Below are positions 24,414 to 33,078 of a stretch of DNA of 64,000 bases, in pieces (positions within the stretch are counted from its first letter, which is position 1; every line of letters starts with the position of its first letter). Position numbers and translations under genes: made by a program. Source of the DNA: Comamonas piscis (lineage in GTDB: Bacteria; Pseudomonadota; Gammaproteobacteria; Burkholderiales; Burkholderiaceae_C); assembly GCF_014109725.1 (NCBI RefSeq), contig NZ_CP058554.1, positions 3,906,001 through 3,970,000 on the forward strand, read 5' to 3'. Under the pieces are notes generated by a model. That model did no database searches. It was given only the letters and a program-made list of their open reading frames with translations, and had not been told where the DNA came from.

Positions 24414-25295
24414 ATGCAAGCCCTTTGGATGGTGGCCGCCGCGTTCATGTTTGCACTCATGGGCGTGTGCATCAAGTTCGCCTCTGTGTACTTCAATGCG
24501 GCTGAGATCGTGTTCTACCGGGGCATCATCAGCATGGCGCTGATCTGGTGGCTCACCCGGCGCCAGCATATCTCCCTGACTACCCGCTACCCCAAGATGC
24601 ATGCCTGGCGCAGCTGCATTGGCGTGACATCGATGGGCATGTGGTTCTACGCCATTGGCAAGCTGCCACTGGCCACGGCGATGACCTTGAACTACATGAG
24701 CAGCCTCTGGGTGGCGGCCTTTGTCGTGGGCAGCGCCCTGCTCACCTGGCGGCCCAAGGGCGAGGGCGACCAGCCCGCGCTGAACATTCCGCTGGTGCTG
24801 ACGGTGATCAGCGGCTTTTGCGGCGTCATTCTGATGCTGCGCCCCAATATCGACGCCGACCAGATGTTTGCCGGCATGGTGGGGCTGATGTCGGGCCTGA
24901 TCTCGGCCTTTGCCTATATGCAGGTGGTGGCGCTCTCGCGCATGGGCGAGCCCGAGCAGCGCGTGGTGTTTTACTTTGCCGTGGGCTCGGCCATTGCCGG
25001 TGGGCTGGCGACTTTGTTTGTCGGCACCTCCAGCTTCCCCGGTTGGCCCGCGCTGTGGCTGATTCCCGTGGGCATTCTCGCTGCTGGCGCGCAGCTGGCC
25101 ATGACGCGCGCCTATGGCTCGGCCACCACGCGCCGCGCCACCTTGGTAGTGGCCAACCTGCAGTACTCGGGCATTGTTTTTGCCGGGCTGTTCAGCGTTG
25201 TGGTGTTTGGCGACCAGATTCCGGCCATCGGCTGGATGGGCATGGCCTTGATTGTCGCCAGCGGCATTGTGGCGACGGTGCTGCGCAAGCGCTAG
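24414..25295 (+). CDS. DMT-superfamily (EamA) transporter
   Basis: Integral membrane protein of 293 residues with ten hydrophobic segments in two EamA halves (about 1-135 and 150-290). The N-terminus enters the membrane at once (QALWMVAAAFMFALMGVCIKF). Typical features are FYRGIISMALIWW in the first half, NYMSSLWVAAFV, and the repeated LLVVASGIVATVL-like end of each half. No ribosome site is obvious. Likely an exporter of a small metabolite; substrate not predictable. The gene is flanked on both sides by inverted copies of the dispersed repeat (24301-24362 and 25301-25454). Confidence 0.88.
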   Translation: MQALWMVAAAFMFALMGVCIKFASVYFNAAEIVFYRGIISMALIWWLTRRQHISLTTRYPKMHAWRSCIGVTSMGMWFYAIGKLPLATAMTLNYMSSLWVAAFVVGSALLTWRPKGEGDQPALNIPLVLTVISGFCGVILMLRPNIDADQMFAGMVGLMSGLISAFAYMQVVALSRMGEPEQRVVFYFAVGSAIAGGLATLFVGTSSFPGWPALWLIPVGILAAGAQLAMTRAYGSATTRRATLVVANLQYSGIVFAGLFSVVVFGDQIPAIGWMGMALIVASGIVATVLRKR

Positions 25296-25300
25296 AGATC

Positions 25301-25454
25301 CTCTGCAGTACCCTCGCCAAGCGGGATGGACGTGGATCGGGATGAGGGGCAAGGCGTGTTTTGCAGTCGAGCCGTAGCTATTGACAAGGAAGACAACGCA
25401 GCGGATCGCCCGAGACCGCATTCCGACCACGGCAGGGAGCTTTGCAGAGGGTCC
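25301..25454 (-). repeat. dispersed repeat copy B with internal insertion
   Basis: In inverted orientation relative to copies A and D. The two halves, CTCTGCAG..ACCCTCGCCAAGCGGGATGGACG (25301-25332, key blocks only) and CCGAGACCGC..ACCACGGCAGGGAG..GCAGAGGGTCC (25410-25454), match copy C and the complement of D. They are split by 63 bp (25340-25402) lying between two copies of GGATCG (25334-25339, 25403-25408), as expected for an insertion with a 6-bp target duplication. Confidence 0.75.
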
Positions 25455-25537
25455 CAAACGACAGGCAGTTCGCTGGCAGCGGCATGCCCGGCACTGCCAC
25501 ATAATGCTTGGCAGACCTTTCTCTGGAGCACCCTGCC

Positions 25538-26458
25538 ATGGCCACCACGCCCCTCACCGCCACCTACTCCCCGCTGATCAGCGTTGCTCAATTGCAGGCG
25601 CTGCAGCAGTCCAGCCCTCAGCAAGTGATGGTGTTCGACTGCAGTTTTGACCTCGCCAAACCGGCCGCAGGCGCCGAGCAGTTTGCCCAGGCGCATATTG
25701 CAGGTGCTGTCTATGCCAATCTGGACAAAGACTTGAGCGCCGCCCATGGCGCCCTCAGCCATGGCCAGACCATTGCAGCCACCGACTTTGGCGATCCGGC
25801 ATCGGGTGGCCGCCACCCGCTGCCCAGCCGCGAGCGCTTCGCGGTGTGGCTGTCGCAAGTGGGCTTTCGCAATGACATGCAGGCGGTGGTGTATGACCGC
25901 AATGGTGTGAACTATGCTGGCCGGTTGTGGTGGATGCTCAAGTGGGCGGGCCATGATGCGGTGGCCGTGCTGGATGGCGGCTTGCAGGCATGGCAGGCAG
26001 CAGGTGGCGCCATCGACACCGGAGAATCCGTCAGCCACTTCCAAAGCAACTTTGAGCTACGCCCGGCGCTGCGCACGCTCAAGACCGCTGCACAGGTGCA
26101 GCAAGCGCTGGGCGGCCAGCAAACCGTCCTCGACGCGCGAGCGCCTGCCCGCTACCGCGGCGAGGTCGAGCCTTTGGATCCTGTAGCCGGCCATATCCCC
26201 GGCGCGCTCAACCGCCCCTTCAGCAGCAATATTGGCGCCGACGGCCGCTTCAAGCCAGCCGCCGAACTGCGTGCCGAGTTCGATGCACTGCTGGCCGGGC
26301 ACGATCCGCAAACGGTCGTGCACCAATGCGGCAGCGGCGTCAGTGCGCTGCCCAATTTGATGGCGATGGAGATTGCCGGCTATGCACCGACGGCACTGTT
26401 TGCCGGGAGCTGGAGCGAGTGGTGCAGCGACCCATCACGCCCGGTGGAAAAGGGCTGA
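25538..26458 (+). CDS. sseA: rhodanese-family sulfurtransferase, 3-mercaptopyruvate type
   Basis: Two-rhodanese-domain enzyme of 306 residues that transfers sulfur from 3-mercaptopyruvate or thiosulfate. The start at 25538 follows a CTGGAG ribosome site; a frame from 25508 adds ten residues with no support. Domain 1 ends near residue 150 with VLDGGLQAWQAAGG; domain 2 holds the catalytic Cys264 in HQCGSGVSA, where CGSGVSA is closer to the mercaptopyruvate loop (CG[ST]GVTA) than to the thiosulfate loop (CRKGVTA). Other signatures are HPLPSRERFAVWL and GHIPGALNRPF. Cytosolic, single-gene unit. Confidence 0.88.
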   Translation: MATTPLTATYSPLISVAQLQALQQSSPQQVMVFDCSFDLAKPAAGAEQFAQAHIAGAVYANLDKDLSAAHGALSHGQTIAATDFGDPASGGRHPLPSRERFAVWLSQVGFRNDMQAVVYDRNGVNYAGRLWWMLKWAGHDAVAVLDGGLQAWQAAGGAIDTGESVSHFQSNFELRPALRTLKTAAQVQQALGGQQTVLDARAPARYRGEVEPLDPVAGHIPGALNRPFSSNIGADGRFKPAAELRAEFDALLAGHDPQTVVHQCGSGVSALPNLMAMEIAGYAPTALFAGSWSEWCSDPSRPVEKG

Positions 26459-26478
26459 TGGGCCGGTGGCTGAACAGA

Positions 26479-26512
26479 AGGTCTGACCGCTCTCCCGCCA
26501 GCGGTCAGACCT
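26479..26512. other. 13-bp perfect hairpin between convergent genes
   Basis: AGGTCTGACCGCT (26479-26491) and AGCGGTCAGACCT (26500-26512) are perfectly complementary across an 8-nt loop. No U-run follows on either strand. It lies between the ends of the sulfurtransferase and protease genes and could terminate or insulate both. Confidence 0.7.
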
Positions 26513-26524
26513 GAAGGGCTTGCC

Positions 26525-28471
26525 TTACTGGCTGCCCCAGACGTAGTAAGCCACGCCCTCGAACAGGAACTGCGGGTAGGTCGCCACCACAAAATCACGC
26601 TCGGAGGGATTGGTGGTGTAGAAGTGCGCGCCGGTGAGCGTATTGTAGAAACGGTACATGGGCACCGAACCATCGCCTTGCGCCTGGCGCGCATACCAGG
26701 CCACACCTTCCACACTGAACTGCGGGTAGTTCGCGATCACAAAACCCCGCTCGTCGGCATTGATGGTGTAGAAATGCGAGCCCGAGTTGTTGTTGAAGAA
26801 ACGGTAGACCGCATTGGGCGCTGCAGCCGTCTGCGTCGACGCATAGAAACCAATATTTTCATACTGGTAGTTCGGGTTGCCCTGGATCACCGCATCGCGC
26901 TCCTGCGCACTGGCCGTGAAAAAGTGCGTGCCGTTCTGCGTGTTGTAGAAGCGGTAGACCGGCATGCGGCCCGATGCGGGTACCTGCGTGCCGCCCGCAT
27001 CCACCAACCATTTGCGCAGCGCAGGCATCACGCTGTTCAAGCTGGGATAGAAGCTGTAGGCACCCGCACCATTGGCCCGGCAACTGGCCTCCGAGGCGCC
27101 CGTCAACACGCCGGTGACGGCGCCGTTGTTGAACAGCGGTGAGCCACTGCTGCCTTGCTGGGTCAGGCCCAGGGACCAGCGCACATAGTAGTAGTTGCCG
27201 GTGCTGCGGGCAGAGGTGCAGAACACGCTCTCGCCATCCAGGCTGCAGTCATAGCGCGAAGACATGGTGCCCATGCTGATCTTCTGCAGGCCACCGTCGG
27301 GGTGGTGCACACCGATCACGCTGCTGTTGTCAGGCACGATGCTGCTGTCCCAACCCAGAAACACAGCACCCGCCGGCGGCGTGTCGTTGAGTTTCAGCAA
27401 GGTGACATCGGGGTTGGCGCTGCTGTACAGCAGCTGGGCGCCATTGCGCAGATTCACGCTGCTGGGCGACAGGCTGTTGCTGGAGCAGCGGGTGGAGGTA
27501 TAGAACCAGTCGGTCTCCAGCGCCGAGGCCAGGGTCTGGGTCGACATGCAGTGCGCGGCCGTCAGAAAGTACGGCGTCCTGGAGCCCTGGGCATCGTTGA
27601 GCAGGCTGCCGGTGCACAGGCCGTAGTAGTAGCGGCCATCGGCCAGACGCTCGGTCACATAGGCCATGCGGGCCACGCCCTTGCGCTCGGTTTGCAGTTG
27701 GGTGAAGCAGTTGACATCCAGATGGCATTCAACCGGATTGCCCAGCGGCAGGGACTTGGCATCTTCTTGCGCTTCATCGGCCTCTGCCGTGCCCAGCGGC
27801 AGCGACAGGTTTTCATAGATGTGCATCACCTCTGGCATCGACACCTTGAGCTGGTCAGGCGCCGTGCCCGGGGGCAGCTCGATCTCCAGCGTCACCTGTT
27901 CGCCAGAGCTGCTCGGCGTCCACCAGGTGCGGCCTGCTTCGCTGTCATCACCGGCATCCCGATTGGCCTGCAGAATCTGCATCACGCGCTGGCCAGAGAT
28001 CTCGAACACCGCGGCAGGCTGGTGGTCGGTATAGAGGCGCAGCATGGCGCTGCCGGGCAGTTGCTCCACCACCAAGCCCAGGCGCATGCCCTCGGCACCG
28101 CCAGAGCGCACACTCAGGGCCGCCACCGCGCCACCTTTGGCGGATGGTTGCCATTGCAGCAGCTGTGCCGTCTGGGTGGACGACTGGGCCTGCTGCACAG
28201 CGCGCGAGGCACCGATGATGTGCACGGGCAGCTGGGGGGCGGATTTCAGCCCCACCCACTCGCCCAGGTCAATGGCGACCGGCTGGATCGCCAGACCGGC
28301 CTCCATGCTCTTGGTACGCACAAATTCCAGCGGCACGCCTGCGGGCTGCTCCAGCGCAGGCACCTTGAACACCTGGTCTGCCAAGCCTTGCGGCAGCGCC
28401 GCGCCAGCCATTCCCGCCATCGAACCCCAGGTGACCAGACCGGCCACCCTTATTTTTGCCATCCATCCCAT
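26525..28471 (-). CDS. secreted trypsin-fold serine protease with three C-terminal DUF5648-type repeats
   Basis: 648 residues. Signal peptide about 1-25. An N-terminal pro-region of about 225 residues precedes a lysyl-endopeptidase-like (S1) domain at about 245-495. The triad is His307 in YFLTAAHC, Asp355 in NPDVTLL and Ser442 in QGSSGSP. Paired Cys (CHLDVNC, CTGS, RCSSN, YDCS, VFCTS) suggest disulfides and an extracellular protein. The tail carries three tandem repeats at about 504-543, 555-593 and 604-643, each of form YRF[YF]N..G.HF[YF]T...ER. Such repeats are known from secreted bacterial proteins. Target specificity is not certain. Confidence 0.87.
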   Translation of the reverse strand: MGWMAKIRVAGLVTWGSMAGMAGAALPQGLADQVFKVPALEQPAGVPLEFVRTKSMEAGLAIQPVAIDLGEWVGLKSAPQLPVHIIGASRAVQQAQSSTQTAQLLQWQPSAKGGAVAALSVRSGGAEGMRLGLVVEQLPGSAMLRLYTDHQPAAVFEISGQRVMQILQANRDAGDDSEAGRTWWTPSSSGEQVTLEIELPPGTAPDQLKVSMPEVMHIYENLSLPLGTAEADEAQEDAKSLPLGNPVECHLDVNCFTQLQTERKGVARMAYVTERLADGRYYYGLCTGSLLNDAQGSRTPYFLTAAHCMSTQTLASALETDWFYTSTRCSSNSLSPSSVNLRNGAQLLYSSANPDVTLLKLNDTPPAGAVFLGWDSSIVPDNSSVIGVHHPDGGLQKISMGTMSSRYDCSLDGESVFCTSARSTGNYYYVRWSLGLTQQGSSGSPLFNNGAVTGVLTGASEASCRANGAGAYSFYPSLNSVMPALRKWLVDAGGTQVPASGRMPVYRFYNTQNGTHFFTASAQERDAVIQGNPNYQYENIGFYASTQTAAAPNAVYRFFNNNSGSHFYTINADERGFVIANYPQFSVEGVAWYARQAQGDGSVPMYRFYNTLTGAHFYTTNPSERDFVVATYPQFLFEGVAYYVWGSQ

Positions 28472-28590
28472 GCCTGCTATCCCTCCAGAGCCATCAATAC
28501 AAAACGAAGCATTCTAAGATTTATTTTATAAATCGATGGCGGAAGTTCTGTGTCAATCCTTGCAAGGCTGGCATCTGTGGACAACAAGCA

Positions 28591-28923
28591 TCAGTGCCCT
28601 GCCGACTTGGAAAACAGGTTGATCACCAGCACCCCGGCAATGATCAGCCCCATGCCCGCCATGGCGCCTGCATCAAGCTTTTGCCCATGCAAGGCCCAGG
28701 CGATCAGCGAGATCAGCACAATCCCCACGCCCGACCAGATGGCATAGGCAATGCCGGTGGGCACGGTTTTCAAGGTTTGCGCCAGCAGGTAAAACGACAG
28801 CACATAGCCGACGCCGCAGATCAGGCTGGGCACCAGCCGGGTAAAGCCCTCGGAGGACTTCATGGCCGTAGTGGCCATCACTTCCAGCGCAATCGCGCCG
28901 CCCAGGTAGACATAGGCATTCAT
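28591..28923 (-). CDS. small multidrug resistance (SMR) efflux protein
   Basis: EmrE/QacE-family transporter of 110 residues with four membrane helices. Start at 28923 has GGAG 7 nt upstream; the longer frame from 28962 is unsupported. MNAYVYLGGAIALEVMATTAMK places the essential Glu14 in helix 1 (AIALEVMAT), and AYAIWSGVGIVLI and GVLVINLFS are typical of helices 3 and 4. Exchanges protons for cationic drugs or quaternary amines; guanidinium-type substrates are also possible in this family. Single-gene unit. Confidence 0.93.
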   Translation of the reverse strand: MNAYVYLGGAIALEVMATTAMKSSEGFTRLVPSLICGVGYVLSFYLLAQTLKTVPTGIAYAIWSGVGIVLISLIAWALHGQKLDAGAMAGMGLIIAGVLVINLFSKSAGH

Positions 28924-28987
28924 CTCAACTCCTTTTGGTTTTCTAAGAGGATAGGCAAGCATGGAAGCACACCTATTCTGAATAGCA

Positions 28988-29014
28988 AAGGCCCCGGCTT
29001 TTAACCAGGGCCTT
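28988..29014 (-). terminator. weak candidate terminator after ppc
   Basis: AAGGCCC (28988-28994) and GGGCCTT (29008-29014) form a 7-bp stem with a 13-nt loop; there is no strong U-run. It lies about 60 nt past the ppc stop. Confidence 0.45.
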
Positions 29015-29073
29015 CGTCGTTTGTCAGGCTCCTTATCCGCCCGGTCCAGCAGTTCCGGCCTGCACCGGCTCCA

Positions 29074-31959
29074 TCAACCGGTATTGCGCAACGCGGCAGC
29101 AATGCCGTTGATGGAGATATGGATGCCGGTCTTCACCCGCTCATTGTCTTCGCCATTGCGCCAGCGGCGGATCAGCTCCACCTGCAGATGGTGCAAAGGA
29201 TCGATATAAGGGAAGCGGTGGCGGATCGAGCGCTCCAGCGCCGGGTTGTTGGCCAGGCGGTTGTCCTCACCAGTGATCAAGGCCAGGGCCTCGGCAGTGC
29301 TTTTCCACTCCACCTCAATCGCCTGGAACACCCGCTTGCGCAAGCGCGTGTCTGCCACCAGCTCGCTATAGCGCAGCGCCAGCGCCATGTCGCTCTTGGC
29401 CAGCACCATGTCCATGTTCGACAGCAGGGTGCGGAAAAACGGCCACTGGCGGTACATCTTCTGTAGCAGCGCCCACTGCAGCTTGGCGGTCTTGCCTTCC
29501 TGGTTCACAAAGGCCTGCACCGCCGAGCCAAAGCCGTACCAGCCGGGCAAGGTCAGGCGGCACTGGCCCCAGCTGAAGCCCCAGGGGATGGCGCGCAAAT
29601 CCTCGATGCGCTGGCTGGCCTTGCGCGATGCAGGACGCGAGCCGATGTTCAGCTCTGCAATCTCGCGGATCGGCGTGGAGCTGAAGAAGTAGCTCTCAAA
29701 GCCCTTGGTGCCGTAGACCAGATCGCGGTAGGACGACATGCTGGCGGCCGACAGGTCAGCCGCCGCATCCAGAAACGCCTGGCTGGCTGGCTTGGTAGGC
29801 TGCAGCAAGGTGGCCTCCAAGGTAGCGGCCACCAAGGTTTCCAGATTGCGCCGGCCGATCTCGGGGTTGGCGTATTTGGAGGCAATGACTTCGCCCTGCT
29901 CGGTCAGCCGAATCTGGCCGCGCACGGTGCCCGGCGGCTGGGCCAGAATCGCCTGGTAGCTGGGGCCACCGCCCCGCCCCACGGTGCCGCCCCGGCCATG
30001 GAACAGGCGCAGCTGCACGGGGTTGGGCTGGCTCAGCTCGTCAAACAGGGCCACCAGCGCCAGCTCGGCCTGGTACAGCTCCCAGTTGCTGGTGAAGATG
30101 CCGCCGTCCTTGTTGCTGTCGCTGTAGCCCAGCATGATGTCCTGCTCGGCACCGCTGCGCTGGATCAGCGCGGCAATATGCGGCAGCGCATAGTACTCGC
30201 GCATGATGCTGGCGGCATGGCGCAGGTCGTCAATAGTCTCGAACAGCGGGCTCACGATCAGGGTGGCGCGCGATTGGCCATCGTTGATGCGGCCGTTCAG
30301 CAGACCCACCTCTTTTTGCAGCAGCAGCACTTCGAGCAGGTCGCTCACCGATTCGGTGTGGCTGATGATGTAGTGGCGAATGGCCTCCTGGCCATAGAGC
30401 TGCACCGACAGGCGGGCGCGCTCAAAAATCGCCATCTCGCTGATGCAACGGTCGCTGTAGGCAGCGCCCACCACGCGCAGCGGCCGGGCATCGCTCAGCA
30501 GCTGCAGCAGCAGCTCGCGCTTGGCCGTTTCGTTCAGCTGGCTGTAATCGGCCTGCAGGCCGGCGGTGGCCAGCAGCTCGGCAATCACCGCCTCGTGCTG
30601 GTCCGAGCTTTGGCGCAGATCGACGGTGGCCAGGTGGAAACCAAACACCTGCACCGCCCGGATCAGCGGCGACAGGCGCTGCTCGGCCAGCGCGCGGCCA
30701 TGGTTGTCGCGCAGGGAGTCTTCAATCACGCGCAGGTCGGCCAAAAATTCCTCGCTGGCGGCATAGGGGTTTTGCGGCGCCACCGCATGGCGGGCGGCTT
30801 CGCCACCGCTCAGGTTTTTCAAGGTTGCGGCCAGGCGCGCATACACGCCAATCAGCGCGCGGCGGTAGGGTTCGTCCTCGCGGTGCTGGCTGGTGTCCGG
30901 CGAGCGTGCTGCCAGCGCCTGCAATGCAGCGGTGTTGCCCGCCAGGCGCTGGGACATCGACAGCTCGCCGCCCAGGTAGTGCACCTCGGTCAGGTAGTGG
31001 CGCAGCACCAGGTCGGACTGGCGGCGCAGCGCCTCTTGCAGGCTCTTGGCGGTGACGTTGGGGTTGCCGTCGCGGTCGCCACCAATCCACTGGCCCATGC
31101 GCAAAAAGGTGGCCAGATCGCGCTCGCCCAGCTCGCGCTCCAGCGCGGCATAGAGCTTGGGGATTTCGGTCAGGAAGGTAGCCTGGTAGTAGCTTAGTGC
31201 GTTGTCGATCTCGTCCTCGACCGTCAGCTTGGAGTAGCGCAGCAAGCGCGTCTGCCACAGCTGGGTCACCTGGGCACTCAGCTGCAGTTCGTTGTCGGCC
31301 AGCTGGCGCGGGGTCAGGGTATCCTTGCTGCTGTTGAAGAGCTGGGCGCGCTGGGCGATATCGTCACGCGCCACCAGCAAGGCGGCAATCGAACGCTCGG
31401 CATCCAGAATGCTCTTGCGCTGCACCTCGGTCGGGTGGGCGGTAAGCACGGGTGAGATGAGACTGTGCGCCAAGGTCTGCGCCACCGCTTTGACGGGAAT
31501 GCCCGCCCAGCGCAGGCGCGCCAAGGCCACCTCGATGCTGCCCTCTTGGGTATTGCCAGCGCGCTCATGGATCTCGCGGCGGCGGATATGGTGGCGGTCT
31601 TCGGCCAGGTTCGCCAGGTGCGAGAAATAGGTGAAGGCGCGGATCACGCTGACCGTCTGATCGCCCGACAGACCCTTGAGCAAGGACTTGAGCGATTTCT
31701 CCGCATCCTGGTCGTCATTGCGGCGGTAGGCCACCGACAGCTGGCGCACCTGCTCGATCAGGTCAAAGGCGGCCTGTCCTTCCTGCTCGCGAATCACATC
31801 GCCCAGAATCCGGCCCAGAAGCCGGATGTCGTCCATCAAAGGCTGGTCCTTGTCTGCACGGCGGGCAACGGCCTGGGCGGGGGCGGGGCTGCTCGCCTTG
31901 GGTTTGCGCGCCGGGGGCTTGGTGACTGCGGAGGTGTCTTTTTTGCTGGCAGTGGTCAT
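29074..31959 (-). CDS. ppc: phosphoenolpyruvate carboxylase
   Basis: Anaplerotic enzyme that makes oxaloacetate from PEP and bicarbonate. ATG at 31959 gives 961 residues; the in-frame TTG at 31974 would add five. A 40-residue Lys/Pro/Ala-rich N-terminal tail precedes the domain. Visible motifs: VLTAHPTEVQRKS with the catalytic His; GGDRDGNPNVT; FHGRGGTVGRGGGP, the Gly-rich PEP loop; and the conserved C-terminal RNTG. Divergent from hemC across about 180 bp that must hold both promoters. Confidence 0.97.
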   Translation of the reverse strand: MTTASKKDTSAVTKPPARKPKASSPAPAQAVARRADKDQPLMDDIRLLGRILGDVIREQEGQAAFDLIEQVRQLSVAYRRNDDQDAEKSLKSLLKGLSGDQTVSVIRAFTYFSHLANLAEDRHHIRRREIHERAGNTQEGSIEVALARLRWAGIPVKAVAQTLAHSLISPVLTAHPTEVQRKSILDAERSIAALLVARDDIAQRAQLFNSSKDTLTPRQLADNELQLSAQVTQLWQTRLLRYSKLTVEDEIDNALSYYQATFLTEIPKLYAALERELGERDLATFLRMGQWIGGDRDGNPNVTAKSLQEALRRQSDLVLRHYLTEVHYLGGELSMSQRLAGNTAALQALAARSPDTSQHREDEPYRRALIGVYARLAATLKNLSGGEAARHAVAPQNPYAASEEFLADLRVIEDSLRDNHGRALAEQRLSPLIRAVQVFGFHLATVDLRQSSDQHEAVIAELLATAGLQADYSQLNETAKRELLLQLLSDARPLRVVGAAYSDRCISEMAIFERARLSVQLYGQEAIRHYIISHTESVSDLLEVLLLQKEVGLLNGRINDGQSRATLIVSPLFETIDDLRHAASIMREYYALPHIAALIQRSGAEQDIMLGYSDSNKDGGIFTSNWELYQAELALVALFDELSQPNPVQLRLFHGRGGTVGRGGGPSYQAILAQPPGTVRGQIRLTEQGEVIASKYANPEIGRRNLETLVAATLEATLLQPTKPASQAFLDAAADLSAASMSSYRDLVYGTKGFESYFFSSTPIREIAELNIGSRPASRKASQRIEDLRAIPWGFSWGQCRLTLPGWYGFGSAVQAFVNQEGKTAKLQWALLQKMYRQWPFFRTLLSNMDMVLAKSDMALALRYSELVADTRLRKRVFQAIEVEWKSTAEALALITGEDNRLANNPALERSIRHRFPYIDPLHHLQVELIRRWRNGEDNERVKTGIHISINGIAAALRNTG

Positions 31960-32140
31960 GGGCGAAGAGGGCAAAGTAGCAACGGGGGGCTGGACGCTTG
32001 ATGCCGCTCAATGTCGCACTGCGCCAACAGCGGCGCTGCACATGCTAGCATCAGCCGCCTGTTGTGAACCGCTTGTTGACCACGTACCGTGCCCGGTCCC
32101 CGCTATGGATGCGCCCGTGCCTGTCGTGGCCCCTAATCCC

Positions 32141-33061
32141 ATGAGCTCCTTGTCCCTGACCATCGCCACGCGCGAAAGCCAGCTTGCCCTGTGGCAGGCC
32201 GAACATGTGCAACACATCCTGCAGCGCCTGGGCCACCAGGTCAACCTGCTGGGGATGACCACCTTGGGCGACCAGATTCTGGACCGCACTTTGTCCAAGG
32301 TCGGCGGCAAGGGCCTGTTTGTCAAAGAGCTGGAGACGGCACTGGAGACCGGCCGTGCCGACCTCGCCGTGCACTCGCTCAAGGATGTGCCGATGGAGCT
32401 GCCACCGGGTTTTGCGCTGGCAGCCGTGCTCGAACGCGAAGACCCGCGGGATGCCTGGGTCTCCAACCACTACGCCAGCCTGCAGGATCTGCCCCAGGGC
32501 GCTGTGGTCGGCACCTCCAGCCTGCGCCGCCAGGTGCTGCTGCGCGCCTTGCGGCCTGACCTCGATATCCAGCCGCTGCGCGGCAATGTCAACACCCGCT
32601 TGCGCAAGCTCGACGAAGGCCAGTACGACGGCATCGTGCTGGCCGCCGCCGGCCTCAAGCGCCTGGCGATGGATGCCCGCATTCGCCATGCTTTCGATAC
32701 CGATACCATGCTGCCCGCCGCCGGCCAGGGCGCGCTGGGCATTGAAGTGCGCAGCGACCGCCAGGATTTGCTGGACCTGTTTGCCGGCCTGGCCGATGCC
32801 CGCACTTGGCAGACGGTGACAGCCGAGCGTGCCGTGAGCCGCTGCATGGGCGGCAGTTGCTCCATGCCGCTGGCCGCGCACGGTGAATGGCAGGACGGCC
32901 AGCTCTGGCTGCGCGCCGCCTGGGGCGATGAAGCCAATCCCAACGCCCCCCTGGTGTCTGCCCAAGCCAGCGCTGCCGTCCACGACCTGGCTAGCGCCGA
33001 TGCACTGGGCCTGCACGTGGCATCGCTGCTGCAGCAAGCGGGCGCACAGGGGCGCCGCTGA
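32141..33061 (+). CDS. hemC: hydroxymethylbilane synthase (porphobilinogen deaminase)
   Basis: Joins four porphobilinogens into hydroxymethylbilane for haem and sirohaem. ATG at 32141 gives 306 residues and starts SSLSLTIATRESQLALWQAEHV (core LTIATRESQLALWQAEHV), the usual N-terminus; an ATG at 32105 would add 12. Neither has a clear ribosome site. KGLFVKELETALETGRADLAVHSLKDVP (parts KGLFVKELE and AVHSLKDVP) and GTSSLRRQ are signature stretches. MGGSCSMPLAAH holds the Cys that carries the dipyrromethane cofactor. First gene of hemC-hemD-hemX-hemY. Confidence 0.96.
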   Translation: MSSLSLTIATRESQLALWQAEHVQHILQRLGHQVNLLGMTTLGDQILDRTLSKVGGKGLFVKELETALETGRADLAVHSLKDVPMELPPGFALAAVLEREDPRDAWVSNHYASLQDLPQGAVVGTSSLRRQVLLRALRPDLDIQPLRGNVNTRLRKLDEGQYDGIVLAAAGLKRLAMDARIRHAFDTDTMLPAAGQGALGIEVRSDRQDLLDLFAGLADARTWQTVTAERAVSRCMGGSCSMPLAAHGEWQDGQLWLRAAWGDEANPNAPLVSAQASAAVHDLASADALGLHVASLLQQAGAQGRR

Positions 33062-33078
33062 GCACCCGGTCCTTTGCC

